From Mesorhizobium sp. (GTDB taxonomy: Bacteria; Pseudomonadota; Alphaproteobacteria; Rhizobiales; Rhizobiaceae): DNA of 40,105 bases. The stretch is taken from contig NZ_SUEG01000039.1 in NCBI RefSeq assembly GCF_005063415.1, positions 1 to 40,105 of the forward strand. The letters run 5' to 3'. Shown piece after piece: positions 14,889 through 25,101 of the stretch (the first letter of the stretch is position 1; each line of letters opens with the position of its first letter). The translations under genes were made by a program, and so were the position numbers. Below the pieces are notes generated by a model, which worked only from the letters and a program-made list of their open reading frames with translations, made no database searches and was not told where the DNA came from.

Positions 14889-15791
14889 ATGCAGTATTTT
14901 GTCCAGCAGCTTATCAATGGGCTGACGCTGGGATCGATCTATGGGCTGATCGCGATCGGCTATACGATGGTCTACGGCATCATCGGCATGATCAATTTCG
15001 CCCATGGCGACATTTTCATGATCGGCGCTTTCACCGCGCTCATCGTTTTCCTTATCCTCGGTGCGTTGTTCTATTCGTTGCCGATCGTCGTTGCGCTGCT
15101 GATCATGATGATCGTCGCGATGCTGCTGACCAGCCTGTATAATTGGACGATCGAGAAGGTCGCCTACCGGCCTTTGCGCGGTTCATTCCGGCTGGCGCCG
15201 CTGATCACCGCGATTGGCATGTCGATTGCGCTGTCCAATTTCGTTCAGGTGACGCAAGGGCCGCGCAACAAGCCGGTCCCGCCAATGGTGTCCAAGGTCT
15301 ACAACATCGAAGGCATCAGCGTCTCGCTGAAGCAGATCATCATCGTCCTGGTCACCATGGTCCTGCTGGCGCTGTTCTGGTACCTGGTCAACAAGACCTC
15401 GCTCGGCCGGGCGCAGCGCGCCTGCGAGCAGGACCGCAAGATGGCGGCGCTGCTTGGCATCGACGTCGACCGCACCATCTCGATCACCTTCATCATGGGC
15501 GCCGCCCTTGCCGCCGTCGCCGGCACGTTGTTCCTGATGTACTACGGTGTGGTGGTGTTTTCCGACGGCTTTACGCCCGGTGTGAAGGCATTTACTGCCG
15601 CGGTGCTCGGCGGCATCGGCTCACTGCCCGGCGCCGTGCTCGGCGGGCTGATGATTGGCTTCATCGAAAGCATGTGGTCGGCTTATTTCTCGATCGATTA
15701 CAAGGACGTCGCCGCCTTCTCCATCCTGGCGATCGTGCTGATCTTCCTGCCTTCCGGCATTCTCGGCCGGCCAGAAGTCGAAAAGGTCTGA
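14889..15791 (+). CDS. livH: Branched-chain amino-acid ABC transporter permease LivH
   Basis: A 300-residue inner-membrane permease with about eight hydrophobic segments. LINGLTLGSIYGLIAIGYTM at the N-terminus, INFAHGDIFMIGAF and AFTAAVLGGIGSLPGAVLGG are LivH family motifs; the last includes the cytoplasmic loop that contacts the ATPases. It pairs with LivM. The ATG follows GGGGAGCCACGACAGC. It begins a five-gene series with short spacing (4 bases to livM). The substrate cannot be read from the permease; HAAT transporters of this group take leucine, isoleucine, valine and often many other amino acids. Confidence 0.94.
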   Translation: MQYFVQQLINGLTLGSIYGLIAIGYTMVYGIIGMINFAHGDIFMIGAFTALIVFLILGALFYSLPIVVALLIMMIVAMLLTSLYNWTIEKVAYRPLRGSFRLAPLITAIGMSIALSNFVQVTQGPRNKPVPPMVSKVYNIEGISVSLKQIIIVLVTMVLLALFWYLVNKTSLGRAQRACEQDRKMAALLGIDVDRTISITFIMGAALAAVAGTLFLMYYGVVVFSDGFTPGVKAFTAAVLGGIGSLPGAVLGGLMIGFIESMWSAYFSIDYKDVAAFSILAIVLIFLPSGILGRPEVEKV

Positions 15792-15795
15792 GTTC

Positions 15796-17424
15796 ATGGC
15801 GGTCACCGTATCTCCGGAAAACACCGTCGTCGCCACCCCGGTCCAGCGCGCTTTTCGCGAAGCGCTCTATGCCGGCGCCATCTCGCTTGGCCTGTTCGTG
15901 CTGTTCATCGGCCTGAAGACCGACCAGAACATCTCCAACGAACTGATCCTGTTGCAGCGCTGGGGCTTGCTCGCCGGCGTCGTGATCGCCACCATGGCCG
16001 GACGCTTCCTTTACGTCGCCTATGGCCAACCCTTCCTGGCGAACCAGAAGATCGTCGACGTCGCCTCCGGCCTGCTGCCGGTCAGCCTGGCTTCGCGATT
16101 CTTCCGCCTTCCCGCGTTCATCGTGGCGCTCGCCGTCGCCGTTATTCTGCTGGCGCTCAGCGGCTTCCTGACCGAGGCCTTAGGGCCGGAACTTTCCGAT
16201 TTTGTGCGGTTCCTGCGGGCGCTTGCAATCATCTATGCGCTGGCCTGGCTGATTTATCGTTTCCGGGCCTTCATTCATGCTCATTTCTCGGCATTGGGCA
16301 TCACCGCACTGGCGCTCTACCCGATCGTCGTGGTGTTGGTGCTGGCGCTATATGCCGGGTCCATGGCGGTCGGTTTCCAGGGTTCGCTGAAGTATGTCGA
16401 CAATTTCGGCATCCAGATCCTGATCTACGTGATGCTGGCCTGGGGGTTGAATATCGTTATTGGCTTGGCCGGCCTGCTCGACCTCGGCTATGTCGCCTTC
16501 TACGCAGTCGGTGCCTATGCCTATGCGCTGCTCGGCACGCATTTCGGCCTTTCCTTCTGGATCCTGCTGCCGGCCGCCGGCCTGATGGCTGCATTCTGGG
16601 GCGTGATGCTGGGCTTCCCTGTGCTGCGCCTGCGCGGTGACTATCTGGCGATCGTGACGCTCGCTTTCGGCGAGATCATAAGGCTGGTGATCATCAACTG
16701 GCGCGAAGTGACCAACGGCTCGGCCGGGATTTCCGGCATCCCGAAGGTCTCGTTCTTCGGCCTGATGTCGTTCAACGTCTCCGACCCGAACTACATCTCC
16801 AAGGTGCTCGGCATCGCGCAGTCCGGCGCCTACTACAAGATCTTCCTCTACTACCTGATCCTTGGACTCTGCCTGCTGACCGCCTTCGTCACGGTGAGGC
16901 TCAGGCGCCTGCCGGTCGGCCGCGCCTGGGAAGCGCTGCGCGAGGACGAGATCGCCTGCCGCTCGCTCGGCATCAACACCACCACCACCAAGCTCACGGC
17001 CTTTGCCACGGGCGCGATGTTCGGCGGCTTCGCCGGCTCGTTCTTTGCCGCGCGGCAAGGCTTCGTCAGCCCGGAATCCTTCGTGTTCCTGGAATCGGCG
17101 ATCATCCTTGCCATCGTCGTGCTTGGCGGCATGGGCTCGCTGGTCGGCATTGCCGTCGCCGCCATGGTGATGATCGGCGGCACCGAAATCCTGCGCGAAC
17201 TGGATTTCCTCAAGACCGGCCTGAGTTGGGGCAACATCAAGGTCATACCCGGGTTCGGCCCCGACTTCACGCCGGAGCTTTATCGCATGCTGTTGTTCGG
17301 CATGGCCATGGTCATCGTCATGCTGTGGAAGCCGCGTGGCTTCGTCGGCAGCCGCGAGCCGACGGCCTTCCTCAAGGTGCGCAGGGCGGTGTCGGGGTCC
17401 TTCACCAAGGAGGGACACGGCTGA
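15796..17424 (+). CDS. livM: Branched-chain amino-acid ABC transporter permease LivM, with N-terminal extension
   Basis: A 542-residue permease. The canonical LivM region starts near residue 190 (NFGIQILIYVMLAWGLNIVI, GLLDLGYVAFYAVGAYAYAL) and includes RLRGDYLAIVTLAFGEIIRL, GRAWEALREDEIACRSLGIN and ILAIVVLGGMGSLVG. The first 180 or so residues add several hydrophobic segments not needed for a minimal LivM (about 320-425 residues in well-known members). E. coli LivM also has an N-terminal extension, though shorter, and rhizobial LivM proteins are often long. The stop TGA shares its A with the ATG of livG, so translation is coupled. Confidence 0.93.
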   Translation: MAVTVSPENTVVATPVQRAFREALYAGAISLGLFVLFIGLKTDQNISNELILLQRWGLLAGVVIATMAGRFLYVAYGQPFLANQKIVDVASGLLPVSLASRFFRLPAFIVALAVAVILLALSGFLTEALGPELSDFVRFLRALAIIYALAWLIYRFRAFIHAHFSALGITALALYPIVVVLVLALYAGSMAVGFQGSLKYVDNFGIQILIYVMLAWGLNIVIGLAGLLDLGYVAFYAVGAYAYALLGTHFGLSFWILLPAAGLMAAFWGVMLGFPVLRLRGDYLAIVTLAFGEIIRLVIINWREVTNGSAGISGIPKVSFFGLMSFNVSDPNYISKVLGIAQSGAYYKIFLYYLILGLCLLTAFVTVRLRRLPVGRAWEALREDEIACRSLGINTTTTKLTAFATGAMFGGFAGSFFAARQGFVSPESFVFLESAIILAIVVLGGMGSLVGIAVAAMVMIGGTEILRELDFLKTGLSWGNIKVIPGFGPDFTPELYRMLLFGMAMVIVMLWKPRGFVGSREPTAFLKVRRAVSGSFTKEGHG

Positions 17425-18572
17425 TGAACGCGAACCCCTCCGTGAACAATGCCATCCTGCAGGTCGAGCATCTGTCGATGAAGTTCGGCGGTCTCGTCGC
17501 CATCGGCGATTTGTCATTCCAGGCCAAACGTGGCGAGATCACCGCTCTGATCGGTCCCAACGGCGCCGGCAAGACCACCGTGTTCAATTGCATCACCGGT
17601 TTCTACAAGCCGTCGGAAGGCATGATCACGCTCAACCGGCGCGACGGCTCGACCTTCCTGCTCGAACGCTTGCCGAACCATGAAATCCCGGCGCGTGCCA
17701 AGGTGGCGCGCACCTTCCAAAATATCCGCCTGTTCTCGGGCATGACGCTGCTGGAGAACCTTCTGGTCGCCCAGCACAACAAGCTGATGAAGGCGTCCGG
17801 CTATACTATTCTCGGCCTGTTCGGCTATAGCGGATACAGACAGGCTTCGGCGGAGTCGGTTGAACTGGCCGAGCACTGGCTGGAGAAGGCCGATCTCGTC
17901 GACCGCGCCGACGATCCTGCCGGCGATCTGCCATATGGCGCGCAGCGACGGCTCGAAATTGCTCGCGCCATGTGCACCGGCCCTGAGCTTCTGTGCCTCG
18001 ACGAGCCGGCTGCCGGCCTTAATCCGAAGGAATCGGCGGCGCTCAATGCGCTGCTGATGGACATCAAGGACAACACCGGTACGTCGATCCTTTTGATCGA
18101 GCACGACATGGCGGTGGTTATGCAGATTTCAGACCATGTCGTCGTGCTTGAATACGGGCGCAAGATCTCCGACGGCAACCCGCAATCGGTACGCACCGAC
18201 CCGCGCGTCATCGCCGCCTATCTCGGCGTTGAAGACGAGGACGTCGAGACGGTACTAACCGAAGTCGGCGACGAGGACGTCATCGAGCAATTGGATACGG
18301 GTCCGGATGCCGCGCATGGACCGGGCACATCGTCTTCCTATCTTGCCGGACCGGTGGCCGATACGGTCGGCCATAGCGAGGGCGAACGCGTCACAGTGTC
18401 AAAGGGCGCTTCGAAGGCCGGGCAGATCGATGCAAGGTCGAGCGCTGCTGCAAAGTCCGGATCGCCGGCCAAAGCCAAATCGGCCGCGAAATCTTCCACG
18501 GCAAAGCCGGGCAAGGCTCCGGCGAAGTCGAAAGCTCCCGGCACCTCTAATCGGCGTGGGGGGCGGAAATAA
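17424..18572 (+). CDS. livG: ABC transporter ATP-binding protein LivG with a long basic tail
   Basis: A 382-residue ATPase. Residues 1-265 are a normal LivG: Walker A in GPNGAGKTTVFN, Q-loop in ARTFQNIRLF, signature PYGAQRRLEIARAM, Walker B LLCLDEPAAGLNP and the switch histidine in IEHDMAVVM. After GVEDEDVETVLTE comes an acidic stretch and then about 60 residues almost wholly of Ala, Lys, Ser, Pro and Gly (KSGSPAKAKSAAKSS and similar), ending NRRGGRK, in total about 115 residues beyond the usual end. The tail looks like a histone-H1 tail and is likely disordered. The start ATG 17424 overlaps the livM stop; the stop TAA overlaps the livF ATG. Confidence 0.93.
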   Translation: MNANPSVNNAILQVEHLSMKFGGLVAIGDLSFQAKRGEITALIGPNGAGKTTVFNCITGFYKPSEGMITLNRRDGSTFLLERLPNHEIPARAKVARTFQNIRLFSGMTLLENLLVAQHNKLMKASGYTILGLFGYSGYRQASAESVELAEHWLEKADLVDRADDPAGDLPYGAQRRLEIARAMCTGPELLCLDEPAAGLNPKESAALNALLMDIKDNTGTSILLIEHDMAVVMQISDHVVVLEYGRKISDGNPQSVRTDPRVIAAYLGVEDEDVETVLTEVGDEDVIEQLDTGPDAAHGPGTSSSYLAGPVADTVGHSEGERVTVSKGASKAGQIDARSSAAAKSGSPAKAKSAAKSSTAKPGKAPAKSKAPGTSNRRGGRK

Positions 18573-19300
18573 TGGCCGGCACAACGCTGCTCGATATCAA
18601 GGGTGTCCAGACCTACTACGGCAACATCAGGGCGCTGAACGGCGTCGACGTCACCGTCAAACAGGGCGAGATCGTGGCGCTGATCGGCGCCAACGGCGCC
18701 GGCAAGTCGACACTGATGATGACCATCTTCGGTGCTCCGCGCGCTCGTGCCGGCACTATCACTTTCGCCGGCACCGATATCACCCAGATGCCGACCCACG
18801 AGATCGCGCGCATGCGTATCGCGCAGTCGCCGGAGGGCCGGCGCATCTTTCCGCGCATGACGGTGATGGAAAATCTGCAGATGGGCGCCAGCCTCGACGG
18901 TCTCAAGCATTACGACGAGGACGTCGAAAGGGTCTTCACGCTGTTCCCGCGGCTCAAGGAACGCGTCGGCCAACGTGGCGGCACGCTTTCGGGCGGCGAG
19001 CAGCAGATGCTGTCGATCGGCCGCGCGCTGATGGCAAGGCCGAAGCTGCTCTTGCTGGATGAGCCGTCGCTAGGCCTGGCGCCGCTGATCGTCAAGCAGA
19101 TCTTCGACGCCATTCGCGAGCTAAACCGCACGCAGGGACTGACCGTGTTCCTGGTCGAGCAGAACGCCTTCGGCGCACTGAAGCTCGCCACGCGCGGCTA
19201 TGTCATGGTCAACGGCAATGTGACGATGAGCGGCACCGGCAAGGAACTGCTCGCCAATCCGGAAGTGCGCGCCGCCTATCTCGAGGGCGGCCATCACTGA
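18572..19300 (+). CDS. livF: ABC transporter ATP-binding protein LivF
   Basis: A 242-residue ATPase. Walker A is in GANGAGKSTLMM, the Q-loop region is RIAQSPEGRRIFPRMTVMEN, the signature is LSGGEQQMLSIGRALM and Walker B is LLLLDEPSLGLAP, with VEQNAFGALK as the switch region. EGRRIFPRMTV and the short length mark LivF as opposed to LivG. It forms the nucleotide-binding pair with LivG. The ATG overlaps the livG stop by one base; the next gene follows after 18 bases. Confidence 0.95.
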   Translation: MAGTTLLDIKGVQTYYGNIRALNGVDVTVKQGEIVALIGANGAGKSTLMMTIFGAPRARAGTITFAGTDITQMPTHEIARMRIAQSPEGRRIFPRMTVMENLQMGASLDGLKHYDEDVERVFTLFPRLKERVGQRGGTLSGGEQQMLSIGRALMARPKLLLLDEPSLGLAPLIVKQIFDAIRELNRTQGLTVFLVEQNAFGALKLATRGYVMVNGNVTMSGTGKELLANPEVRAAYLEGGHH

Positions 19301-19318
19301 GTTTCAGGAGTCTTCATC

Positions 19319-19666
19319 ATGCAGGGCATTCTTTATGAGGAACCCTCGATTTGGCAGTTCTTTTTCGTCACCTGCCTGCTCGGTGGCTGGGCGGCCTGGA
19401 TGACGGGCAAGGCGTGTGCCCAAACATGGCGCGGCTTCGCCCAGCTATTCGCCTATATGCTGGGGCTCGGCATCGGCGTAAGATTCATCCATCACGCGCT
19501 GTTCGGCGGAACGATGTTTTCGCTGCATTACTACGTGGTCGATACCATCGTGCTGATGATATTGGGCTTCATTGGCTACCAATACACGCGCACCAACCAG
19601 ATGGTAACGCAGTATAATTGGCTTTACGAAAGAGCCTCTCTTTTGAGCTGGAAACCAAAAGGTTGA
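19319..19666 (+). CDS. Small membrane protein of the liv operon (DUF6867-like)
   Basis: A 115-residue protein with about three hydrophobic segments: near residues 10-30 (FFFVTCLLGGWAAWMTG), 40-60 (LFAYMLGLGIGVRFIHHAL) and 72-92 (YYVVDTIVLMILGFIGYQY), then a basic/aromatic end (YNWLYERASLLSWKPKG). I recognise it as the short protein placed between livF and the binding-protein gene in many rhizobia, assigned to DUF6867 from memory. The role is unknown; its position suggests it is a partner of the transporter. GGAG lies upstream of the ATG, 18 bases after livF. Confidence 0.75.
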   Translation: MQGILYEEPSIWQFFFVTCLLGGWAAWMTGKACAQTWRGFAQLFAYMLGLGIGVRFIHHALFGGTMFSLHYYVVDTIVLMILGFIGYQYTRTNQMVTQYNWLYERASLLSWKPKG

Positions 19667-19804
19667 CATTTATCATTAACGGCGTTTCAGGGATGAATCG
19701 GCGTGACAAGTGCCTGAAAATCGGCAAAGTACTCTTTCTGCGAGCAAGAGTGGGCATCGCATGAAAGCAACATCCACGCCCACTCGGTAAATGGGAGCGT
19801 TTCA

Positions 19805-20935
19805 ATGAAAAAGTCACTTTTGTCCGCCGTCGCCCTGACCGCGCTTGTCGCGTTCAGCGGCAACGCGTGGGCTGACATCCTGATCGGCGTTGCCGGTCCG
19901 ATCACCGGTCCGAACGCAGCGTTCGGCGCCCAGCTTCAGAAGGGTGCCGAACAGGCAGTCGCTGATATCAATGCGGCGGGCGGCGTTCTTGGCCAGCAGC
20001 TCAAGCTTGAAGTCGGCGACGACGTCTCCGATCCCAAGCAGGGCATCTCGGTCGCCAACAAGTTCGTCGCCGACGGCGTCAAGTACGTCGATGGCCACTT
20101 CAACTCCGGCGTCTCGATCCCGGCATCGGAAGTCTACGCCGAGAACGGCATGCTTGAGATCACGCCGGCCGCGACCAATCCGAAGTTCACCGAACGTGGC
20201 ATGTGGAACACCTTCCGCACCTGCGGACGCGACGATCAGCAGGGCAAGGTCGCTGGCGACTATCTCGCCGCGAACTTCAAGGATGCCAAGATCGCTGTCA
20301 TCCATGACAAGACGCCTTATGGCCAGGGCCTCGCCGACGAAACCAAGAAGGCGCTCGCAGCCAACGGCGTGACTGAGGCCATGTATGAAGGCATCAATGT
20401 CGGCGACAAGGATTTCTCGGCCCTCATCGCCAAGATGAAGGACGCGGGCGTCTCGGTCGTCTACTATGGCGGCCTGCACACCGAAGCCGGCCTGATCATA
20501 CGCCAGCTCGCTGACCAGGGCCTCAAGGCAACCTTCATGTCCGGCGACGGCATCGTGTCGAACGAATTGGCCTCCATCGCCGGCGACGCCGTCGAGGGCA
20601 CGCTGATGACGTTCGCTCCGGATCCGCGCAAGAATCCGAACGCCAAGGAGCTCGTCGAGAAGTTCCGTGCGGCCGGCTTCGAGCCTGAAGCCTATACCCT
20701 CTACTCCTACGCAGCGATGGAAATCATCGCGGCCGCCATCACCAAGGCCGGTTCAGCCGATGACGCTCAGAAGGTAGCCGAGACCATCAAGTCGGCCGGC
20801 CCCTGGAAGACCGCGATCGGCGAGATCGGCTACGACGCAAAGGGCGATATCACCCGTCCGGACTACGTCATGTACACCTGGAAGAAGGGTGACGACGGCA
20901 AGTACACCTATGTCGAGAACGCACCCGGCAAATAA
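19805..20935 (+). CDS. Branched-chain amino-acid ABC transporter substrate-binding protein
   Basis: A 376-residue periplasmic binding protein of the LivJ/LivK type. Residues 1-23 are a signal peptide ending NAWA, before [20 protein letters not shown], the usual first strand. [16 protein letters not shown] sequence ([20 protein letters not shown]), [45 protein letters not shown] and [14 protein letters not shown] match the family ligand-binding lobes. GGGAG lies seven bases before the ATG. The 138-base gap to the previous gene leaves room for a separate promoter, as is common for the abundant binding protein. It is followed by a strong terminator that would end the whole liv unit. Confidence 0.93.
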   Translation: MKKSLLSAVALTALVAFSGNAWADILIGVAGPITGPNAAFGAQLQKGAEQAVADINAAGGVLGQQLKLEVGDDVSDPKQGISVANKFVADGVKYVDGHFNSGVSIPASEVYAENGMLEITPAATNPKFTERGMWNTFRTCGRDDQQGKVAGDYLAANFKDAKIAVIHDKTPYGQGLADETKKALAANGVTEAMYEGINVGDKDFSALIAKMKDAGVSVVYYGGLHTEAGLIIRQLADQGLKATFMSGDGIVSNELASIAGDAVEGTLMTFAPDPRKNPNAKELVEKFRAAGFEPEAYTLYSYAAMEIIAAAITKAGSADDAQKVAETIKSAGPWKTAIGEIGYDAKGDITRPDYVMYTWKKGDDGKYTYVENAPGK

Positions 20936-20948
20936 CCGGACGTTGCTA

Positions 20949-20989
20949 CATGAAAATGCCCGGCGCCTCGCGCCGGGCATTTTTCATGA
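20949..20989 (+). terminator. Strong rho-independent terminator after the liv operon
   Basis: ATGAAAATGCCCGGCGC, loop CTC, GCGCCGGGCATTTTTCAT forms a stem of about 17 base pairs with a T run in the right arm and an A run in the left arm. It would work in both directions. It begins 14 bases after the binding-protein stop. Confidence 0.9.
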
Positions 20990-21169
20990 GGGTTTCCCGA
21001 ACGCCTGGATCGGAACTGCCCAGGCGTTCTCCGGATCGACACGCAATGCGTCGACGCGATAGATCAAACTAAATCGATTTAATCCTCTTTTCGATTTTGT
21101 TTGCACTGCAGCATTTTCGCGTTAATCATGTCGTCAGTTTCCTTACCCTCCGCGTCCGGAGCCTTGTCC

Positions 21170-24100
21170 TTGGCAATCTCGAAAATCCTTGTCGCCAACC
21201 GCTCCGAAATAGCCATCCGCGTCTTCCGCGCGGCCAATGAGCTCGGCCTCAAAACCGTGGCGATCTGGGCGGAGGAAGACAAATACTCGCTGCATCGCTT
21301 CAAGGCCGACGAAAGCTACCAGGTCGGGCGCGGGCCGCACCTGACCAGGGATATGGGGCCGATCGAAAGCTATCTGTCGATCGAGGAGGTTATCCGCGTC
21401 GCCAGGCTTTCGGGCGCCGATGCCATCCATCCAGGCTACGGCCTGCTGTCGGAAAGCCCGGAATTCGCCGAAGCCTGCGCCAAGGCCGGCATCATCTTCA
21501 TCGGGCCAAAGCCCGATACGATGCGCAGGCTGGGCAACAAGGTCGCCGCGCGCAATCTCGCAATCGAAGTCGGTGTGCCGGTAATTCCCGCTACCGATCC
21601 CTTGCCGGACGACATGGCGGCGGTAAAGGAACTTGCCAAGACGATCGGCTACCCGGTGATGCTCAAGGCGTCGTGGGGCGGCGGCGGCCGCGGCATGCGC
21701 GCCATCCGCTCCGAGGCCGATCTCGCCCGCGAGGTGATGGAAGGCAAGCGTGAGGCGAAGGCGGCTTTCGGCAAGGACGAGGTCTATCTCGAGAAGCTGA
21801 TCGAGCGCGCACGCCATGTCGAGGTGCAGGTGCTGGGCGACCGCCAAGGCAACGCCGTGCACCTGTTCGAGCGCGATTGTTCGATCCAGCGCCGCAACCA
21901 GAAAGTGGTCGAGCGGGCGCCGGCGCCCTACCTCGAAATGTCACAGCGCGAGGAGCTTTGCGGCTACGCGCTGAGGATCGCGCGCGAAACCAGCTATATC
22001 GGCGCCGGCACGGTCGAGTTCCTGCAGGATGCCGACACCGGAAAATTCTATTTCATCGAGGTCAATCCGCGTATCCAGGTCGAGCACACCGTCACCGAAC
22101 AGGTGACCGGCATCGACATCGTCAAGGCGCAGATCCATATCCTCGACGGCTTTGTCATCGGCACGGCGGAATCGGGCGTGCCAGCGCAAAAGGACATCAG
22201 GCTCAACGGTCACGCCCTGCAGTGCCGCATCACCACGGAAGATCCCGAGCATAATTTCATCCCCGATTATGGCCGCATCACCGCCTATCGCGGCGCCACC
22301 GGCTTCGGTATCCGCCTTGATGGCGGCACTGCCTATTCGGGCGCGGTCATCACCCGCTTCTACGATCCGCTGCTGGAAAAAGTGACGGCGTGGGCGCCGA
22401 CGCCGGCCGAGACCATCGCCCGCATGAACCGGGCGCTGCGCGAATTCCGCATCCGTGGCGTGGCGACCAACCTCACCTTCCTCGAGGCGATCATCAATCA
22501 CCCGAGCTTCGCCGACAATTCCTACACCACTAAGTTCATCGACACGACGCCGGAACTGTTCGCCAGTGTGAAGCGGCAAGACCGCGCGACCAAGCTGCTC
22601 AACTATCTTGCCGACGTTTCGGTCAATGGTCATCCCGAGACGCGCGGCCGGCCGCAGCCAAAGGCCGATGCGGCGCCACCGGTGGTGCCATATCTCAACG
22701 GCAATGTGCCTCAAGGCAGCAAGCAGAAGCTCGACGTGCTCGGGCCGGAGAAATTCGCCGCGTGGATGCGCGAGCAAAAAGAGGTGCTGGTCACCGACAC
22801 GACAATGCGCGACGGGCATCAATCCTTGCTCGCGACGCGTGTGCGCACCTATGACATCGCCGGAATTGCCGGCACCTATGCGCGTGCTCTGCCGCAGCTT
22901 TTGTCGCTCGAATGCTGGGGCGGCGCCACATTCGACGTCGCCATGCGCTTTCTCACCGAAGACCCATGGGAGCGGCTGTCGCTGGTGCGCGAGGCAGCAC
23001 CCAACCTTCTGCTGCAGATGCTCCTGCGCGGTGCCAATGGCGTTGGCTATACCAACTATCCCGACAACGTCGTCCAGCATTTCGTCCGCCAGGCCGCTGC
23101 CGGCGGCATCGACCTGTTCCGGGTCTTCGACTGCCTGAACTGGGTCGAGAACATGCGCGTCGCCATGGATGCGGTCGGCGCCGAGGGCAAGCTCATCGAA
23201 GCGGCGATCTGTTATACCGGCGACATACTCGATCCGGCGCGGGCGAAATACGATCTGAAATATTATGTCGGCCTGGCCAGGGAATTGCAGGCGGCAGGCG
23301 CCCACATCATCGCCGTCAAGGATATGGCCGGGCTTTTGAAACCGGCGGCGGCCCGCGTCCTGTTCAAGGCACTGCGCGAGGCAACGGACCTGCCGATCCA
23401 CTTCCACACCCACGACACATCCGGCCTGTCGGCGGCAACCGTGCTGGCGGCGGTGGAGAGCGGCGTCGACGCCATCGACGCGGCGATGGATTCGCTATCG
23501 GGCAACACCTCGCAGCCGTGCCTGGGTTCGATCGTCGAGGCGCTGAAAGGCACCGAGCGCGATCCGGGCCTCGACCCGCAATGGATCAGGAACATCTCGT
23601 TCTACTGGGAGGCGGTGCGCAACCAATACGCCGCCTTTGAAAGCGACCTGAAGGGGCCGGCATCGGAGGTCTATCTGCACGAAATGCCGGGCGGGCAGTT
23701 CACCAACCTCAAGGAACAGGCGCGCTCGCTCGGGCTGGAGACACGCTGGCACGAAGTGGCGCAGACCTATCACGACGTCAATCTGATGTTCGGCGACATC
23801 GTCAAGGTGACGCCGTCATCCAAGGTCGTCGGCGACATGGCGCTGATGATGGTGAGCCAGGACCTGACCGTCGCCGATGTCGAGAATCCGGCGAGGGACA
23901 TCGCCTTCCCGGATTCGGTGGTGTCGATGTTGCGCGGCGATCTCGGCCAGTCGCCGGGCGGCTGGCCAAAGCCATTGCAGAAGAAGGTGCTGAAGGGCGA
24001 AAAGCCGATCACGGTGCGGCCGGGTTCGCTGCTCAAGCCGGCGGATCTCAAGGCCAGCCGCACGGAGGTCGAGGAAAAGCTCGAGCGCAAGCTCAGTGAG

Positions 24101-24628
24101 TTCGAGTTCGCGTCGTGGCTGATGTATCCGAAGGTGTTTTCCGATTTTGCCGCCGCGCAGGAGACCTACGGGCCGGTCAGCGTACTGCCGACGCCGACTT
24201 ATTTCTACGGCATGAAGCCGGAAGACGAGATTTTCGTCGACATCGAAAAAGGCAAGACGCTGGTGGTGCGCTGCCTTGCCCTGGGCGATGTCGACGAAAA
24301 GGGCATGGTCACCGTGTTCTTCGAGCTCAACGGCCAGCCGCGCCGCGTGAAGGTGCCGGACCGGGCGCATGGCGTGTCCGTCGCCAAAGCGCGGCGCAAG
24401 GCGGAGCCGGGCAACGAGGCGCATGTCGGCGCGCCGATGCCTGGCGTCGTCTCAGCGCTTGCGGTCGCTGCCGGCCAGGAGGTGAAGGCCGGCGACGTGC
24501 TGCTGTCGATCGAAGCGATGAAAATGGAAACGGCGTTGCATGCCGAACGCGACGGCACCATAGCCGAAGTGCTGGTCAAGGCCGGCGACCAGATCGATGC
24601 CAAGGATCTGCTGATCGCGTTCGGGTGA
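21170..24628 (+). CDS. pyc: Pyruvate carboxylase
   Basis: The start at TTG 21170 gives 1152 residues, the usual size of rhizobial PYC, beginning [24 protein letters not shown] lies eight bases before it. An upstream ATG (21128) lacks a ribosome site. Order of domains: biotin carboxylase (residues 1 to about 460, with [17 protein letters not shown] and [17 protein letters not shown]), carboxyltransferase (from about 540, [19 protein letters not shown], metal site HFHTHDTSG), allosteric/tetramerisation region, and biotin carrier domain (EAMKMET, biotin on Lys1118). It makes oxaloacetate from pyruvate, bicarbonate and ATP, refilling the TCA cycle, and is usually activated by acetyl-CoA. The gene is alone, between a terminator and gapR. 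Confidence 0.97.
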   Translation: MAISKILVANRSEIAIRVFRAANELGLKTVAIWAEEDKYSLHRFKADESYQVGRGPHLTRDMGPIESYLSIEEVIRVARLSGADAIHPGYGLLSESPEFAEACAKAGIIFIGPKPDTMRRLGNKVAARNLAIEVGVPVIPATDPLPDDMAAVKELAKTIGYPVMLKASWGGGGRGMRAIRSEADLAREVMEGKREAKAAFGKDEVYLEKLIERARHVEVQVLGDRQGNAVHLFERDCSIQRRNQKVVERAPAPYLEMSQREELCGYALRIARETSYIGAGTVEFLQDADTGKFYFIEVNPRIQVEHTVTEQVTGIDIVKAQIHILDGFVIGTAESGVPAQKDIRLNGHALQCRITTEDPEHNFIPDYGRITAYRGATGFGIRLDGGTAYSGAVITRFYDPLLEKVTAWAPTPAETIARMNRALREFRIRGVATNLTFLEAIINHPSFADNSYTTKFIDTTPELFASVKRQDRATKLLNYLADVSVNGHPETRGRPQPKADAAPPVVPYLNGNVPQGSKQKLDVLGPEKFAAWMREQKEVLVTDTTMRDGHQSLLATRVRTYDIAGIAGTYARALPQLLSLECWGGATFDVAMRFLTEDPWERLSLVREAAPNLLLQMLLRGANGVGYTNYPDNVVQHFVRQAAAGGIDLFRVFDCLNWVENMRVAMDAVGAEGKLIEAAICYTGDILDPARAKYDLKYYVGLARELQAAGAHIIAVKDMAGLLKPAAARVLFKALREATDLPIHFHTHDTSGLSAATVLAAVESGVDAIDAAMDSLSGNTSQPCLGSIVEALKGTERDPGLDPQWIRNISFYWEAVRNQYAAFESDLKGPASEVYLHEMPGGQFTNLKEQARSLGLETRWHEVAQTYHDVNLMFGDIVKVTPSSKVVGDMALMMVSQDLTVADVENPARDIAFPDSVVSMLRGDLGQSPGGWPKPLQKKVLKGEKPITVRPGSLLKPADLKASRTEVEEKLERKLSEFEFASWLMYPKVFSDFAAAQETYGPVSVLPTPTYFYGMKPEDEIFVDIEKGKTLVVRCLALGDVDEKGMVTVFFELNGQPRRVKVPDRAHGVSVAKARRKAEPGNEAHVGAPMPGVVSALAVAAGQEVKAGDVLLSIEAMKMETALHAERDGTIAEVLVKAGDQIDAKDLLIAFG

Positions 24629-24788
24629 AATAGGCCGGCATCAGACAGCCTTGTCGGCGCCTGGCAGCAGCCCTTCATGCCGCATCGATAGCACCTTGAC
24701 CCGCCGCGCCCGGTCGGGCATCGAACCGCTGCAATTCGCCGCTCGGGTCACCCCGAGTCGCGGCGAGAAACGACGCGGAGAGAAGACT

Positions 24789-25049
24789 ATGGCCGACGAC
24801 ATCACCGAGACCAGCCAGACTGTTGCCGCCGGCCAGCTGCGCGCCTTCATCGAACGCATCGAGCGGCTCGAGGAAGAGAAGAAGACGATTGCCGACGACA
24901 TCAAGGAAGTGTTCGCAGAGGCCAAGGGCACCGGCTTCGACACCAAGGCGATGCGGTCGATCATCCGGCTGCGCAAGAAGGACCAGGCCGAGCGGCAGGA
25001 AGAGGAATCCATTCTCGATCTGTATAAGGCCGCGCTTGGAATGGTGTAG
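24789..25049 (+). CDS. gapR: GapR-family DNA-binding protein (DUF2312)
   Basis: An 86-residue helical protein. [20 protein letters not shown], then [20 protein letters not shown] and [19 protein letters not shown] follow the DUF2312/GapR pattern closely. In Caulobacter GapR is an essential nucleoid protein that encloses overtwisted DNA ahead of replication forks and highly transcribed genes. The start ATG 24789 has a GGAGAGAAG site. The frame is open upstream to 24651, but without homology. It stands 160 bases after pyc with no visible terminator between. Confidence 0.92.
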   Translation: MADDITETSQTVAAGQLRAFIERIERLEEEKKTIADDIKEVFAEAKGTGFDTKAMRSIIRLRKKDQAERQEEESILDLYKAALGMV

Positions 25050-25101
25050 GCCGGGTAACAGCCTTGGGCACCGGTTGCGGCGCCCCTCGACGGTTCGAAC
25101 C

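Noticed and set aside
19663..19690. TTGACA at 19663 as a promoter for the binding-protein gene
   Set aside because: The hexamer overlaps the previous stop and no acceptable -10 box lies 16-18 bases on; a promoter is likely in the gap but not shown.
21941..23413. A 490-codon minus-strand frame over pyc
   Set aside because: It is an antisense shadow of the biotin carboxylase and carboxyltransferase parts of pyruvate carboxylase.
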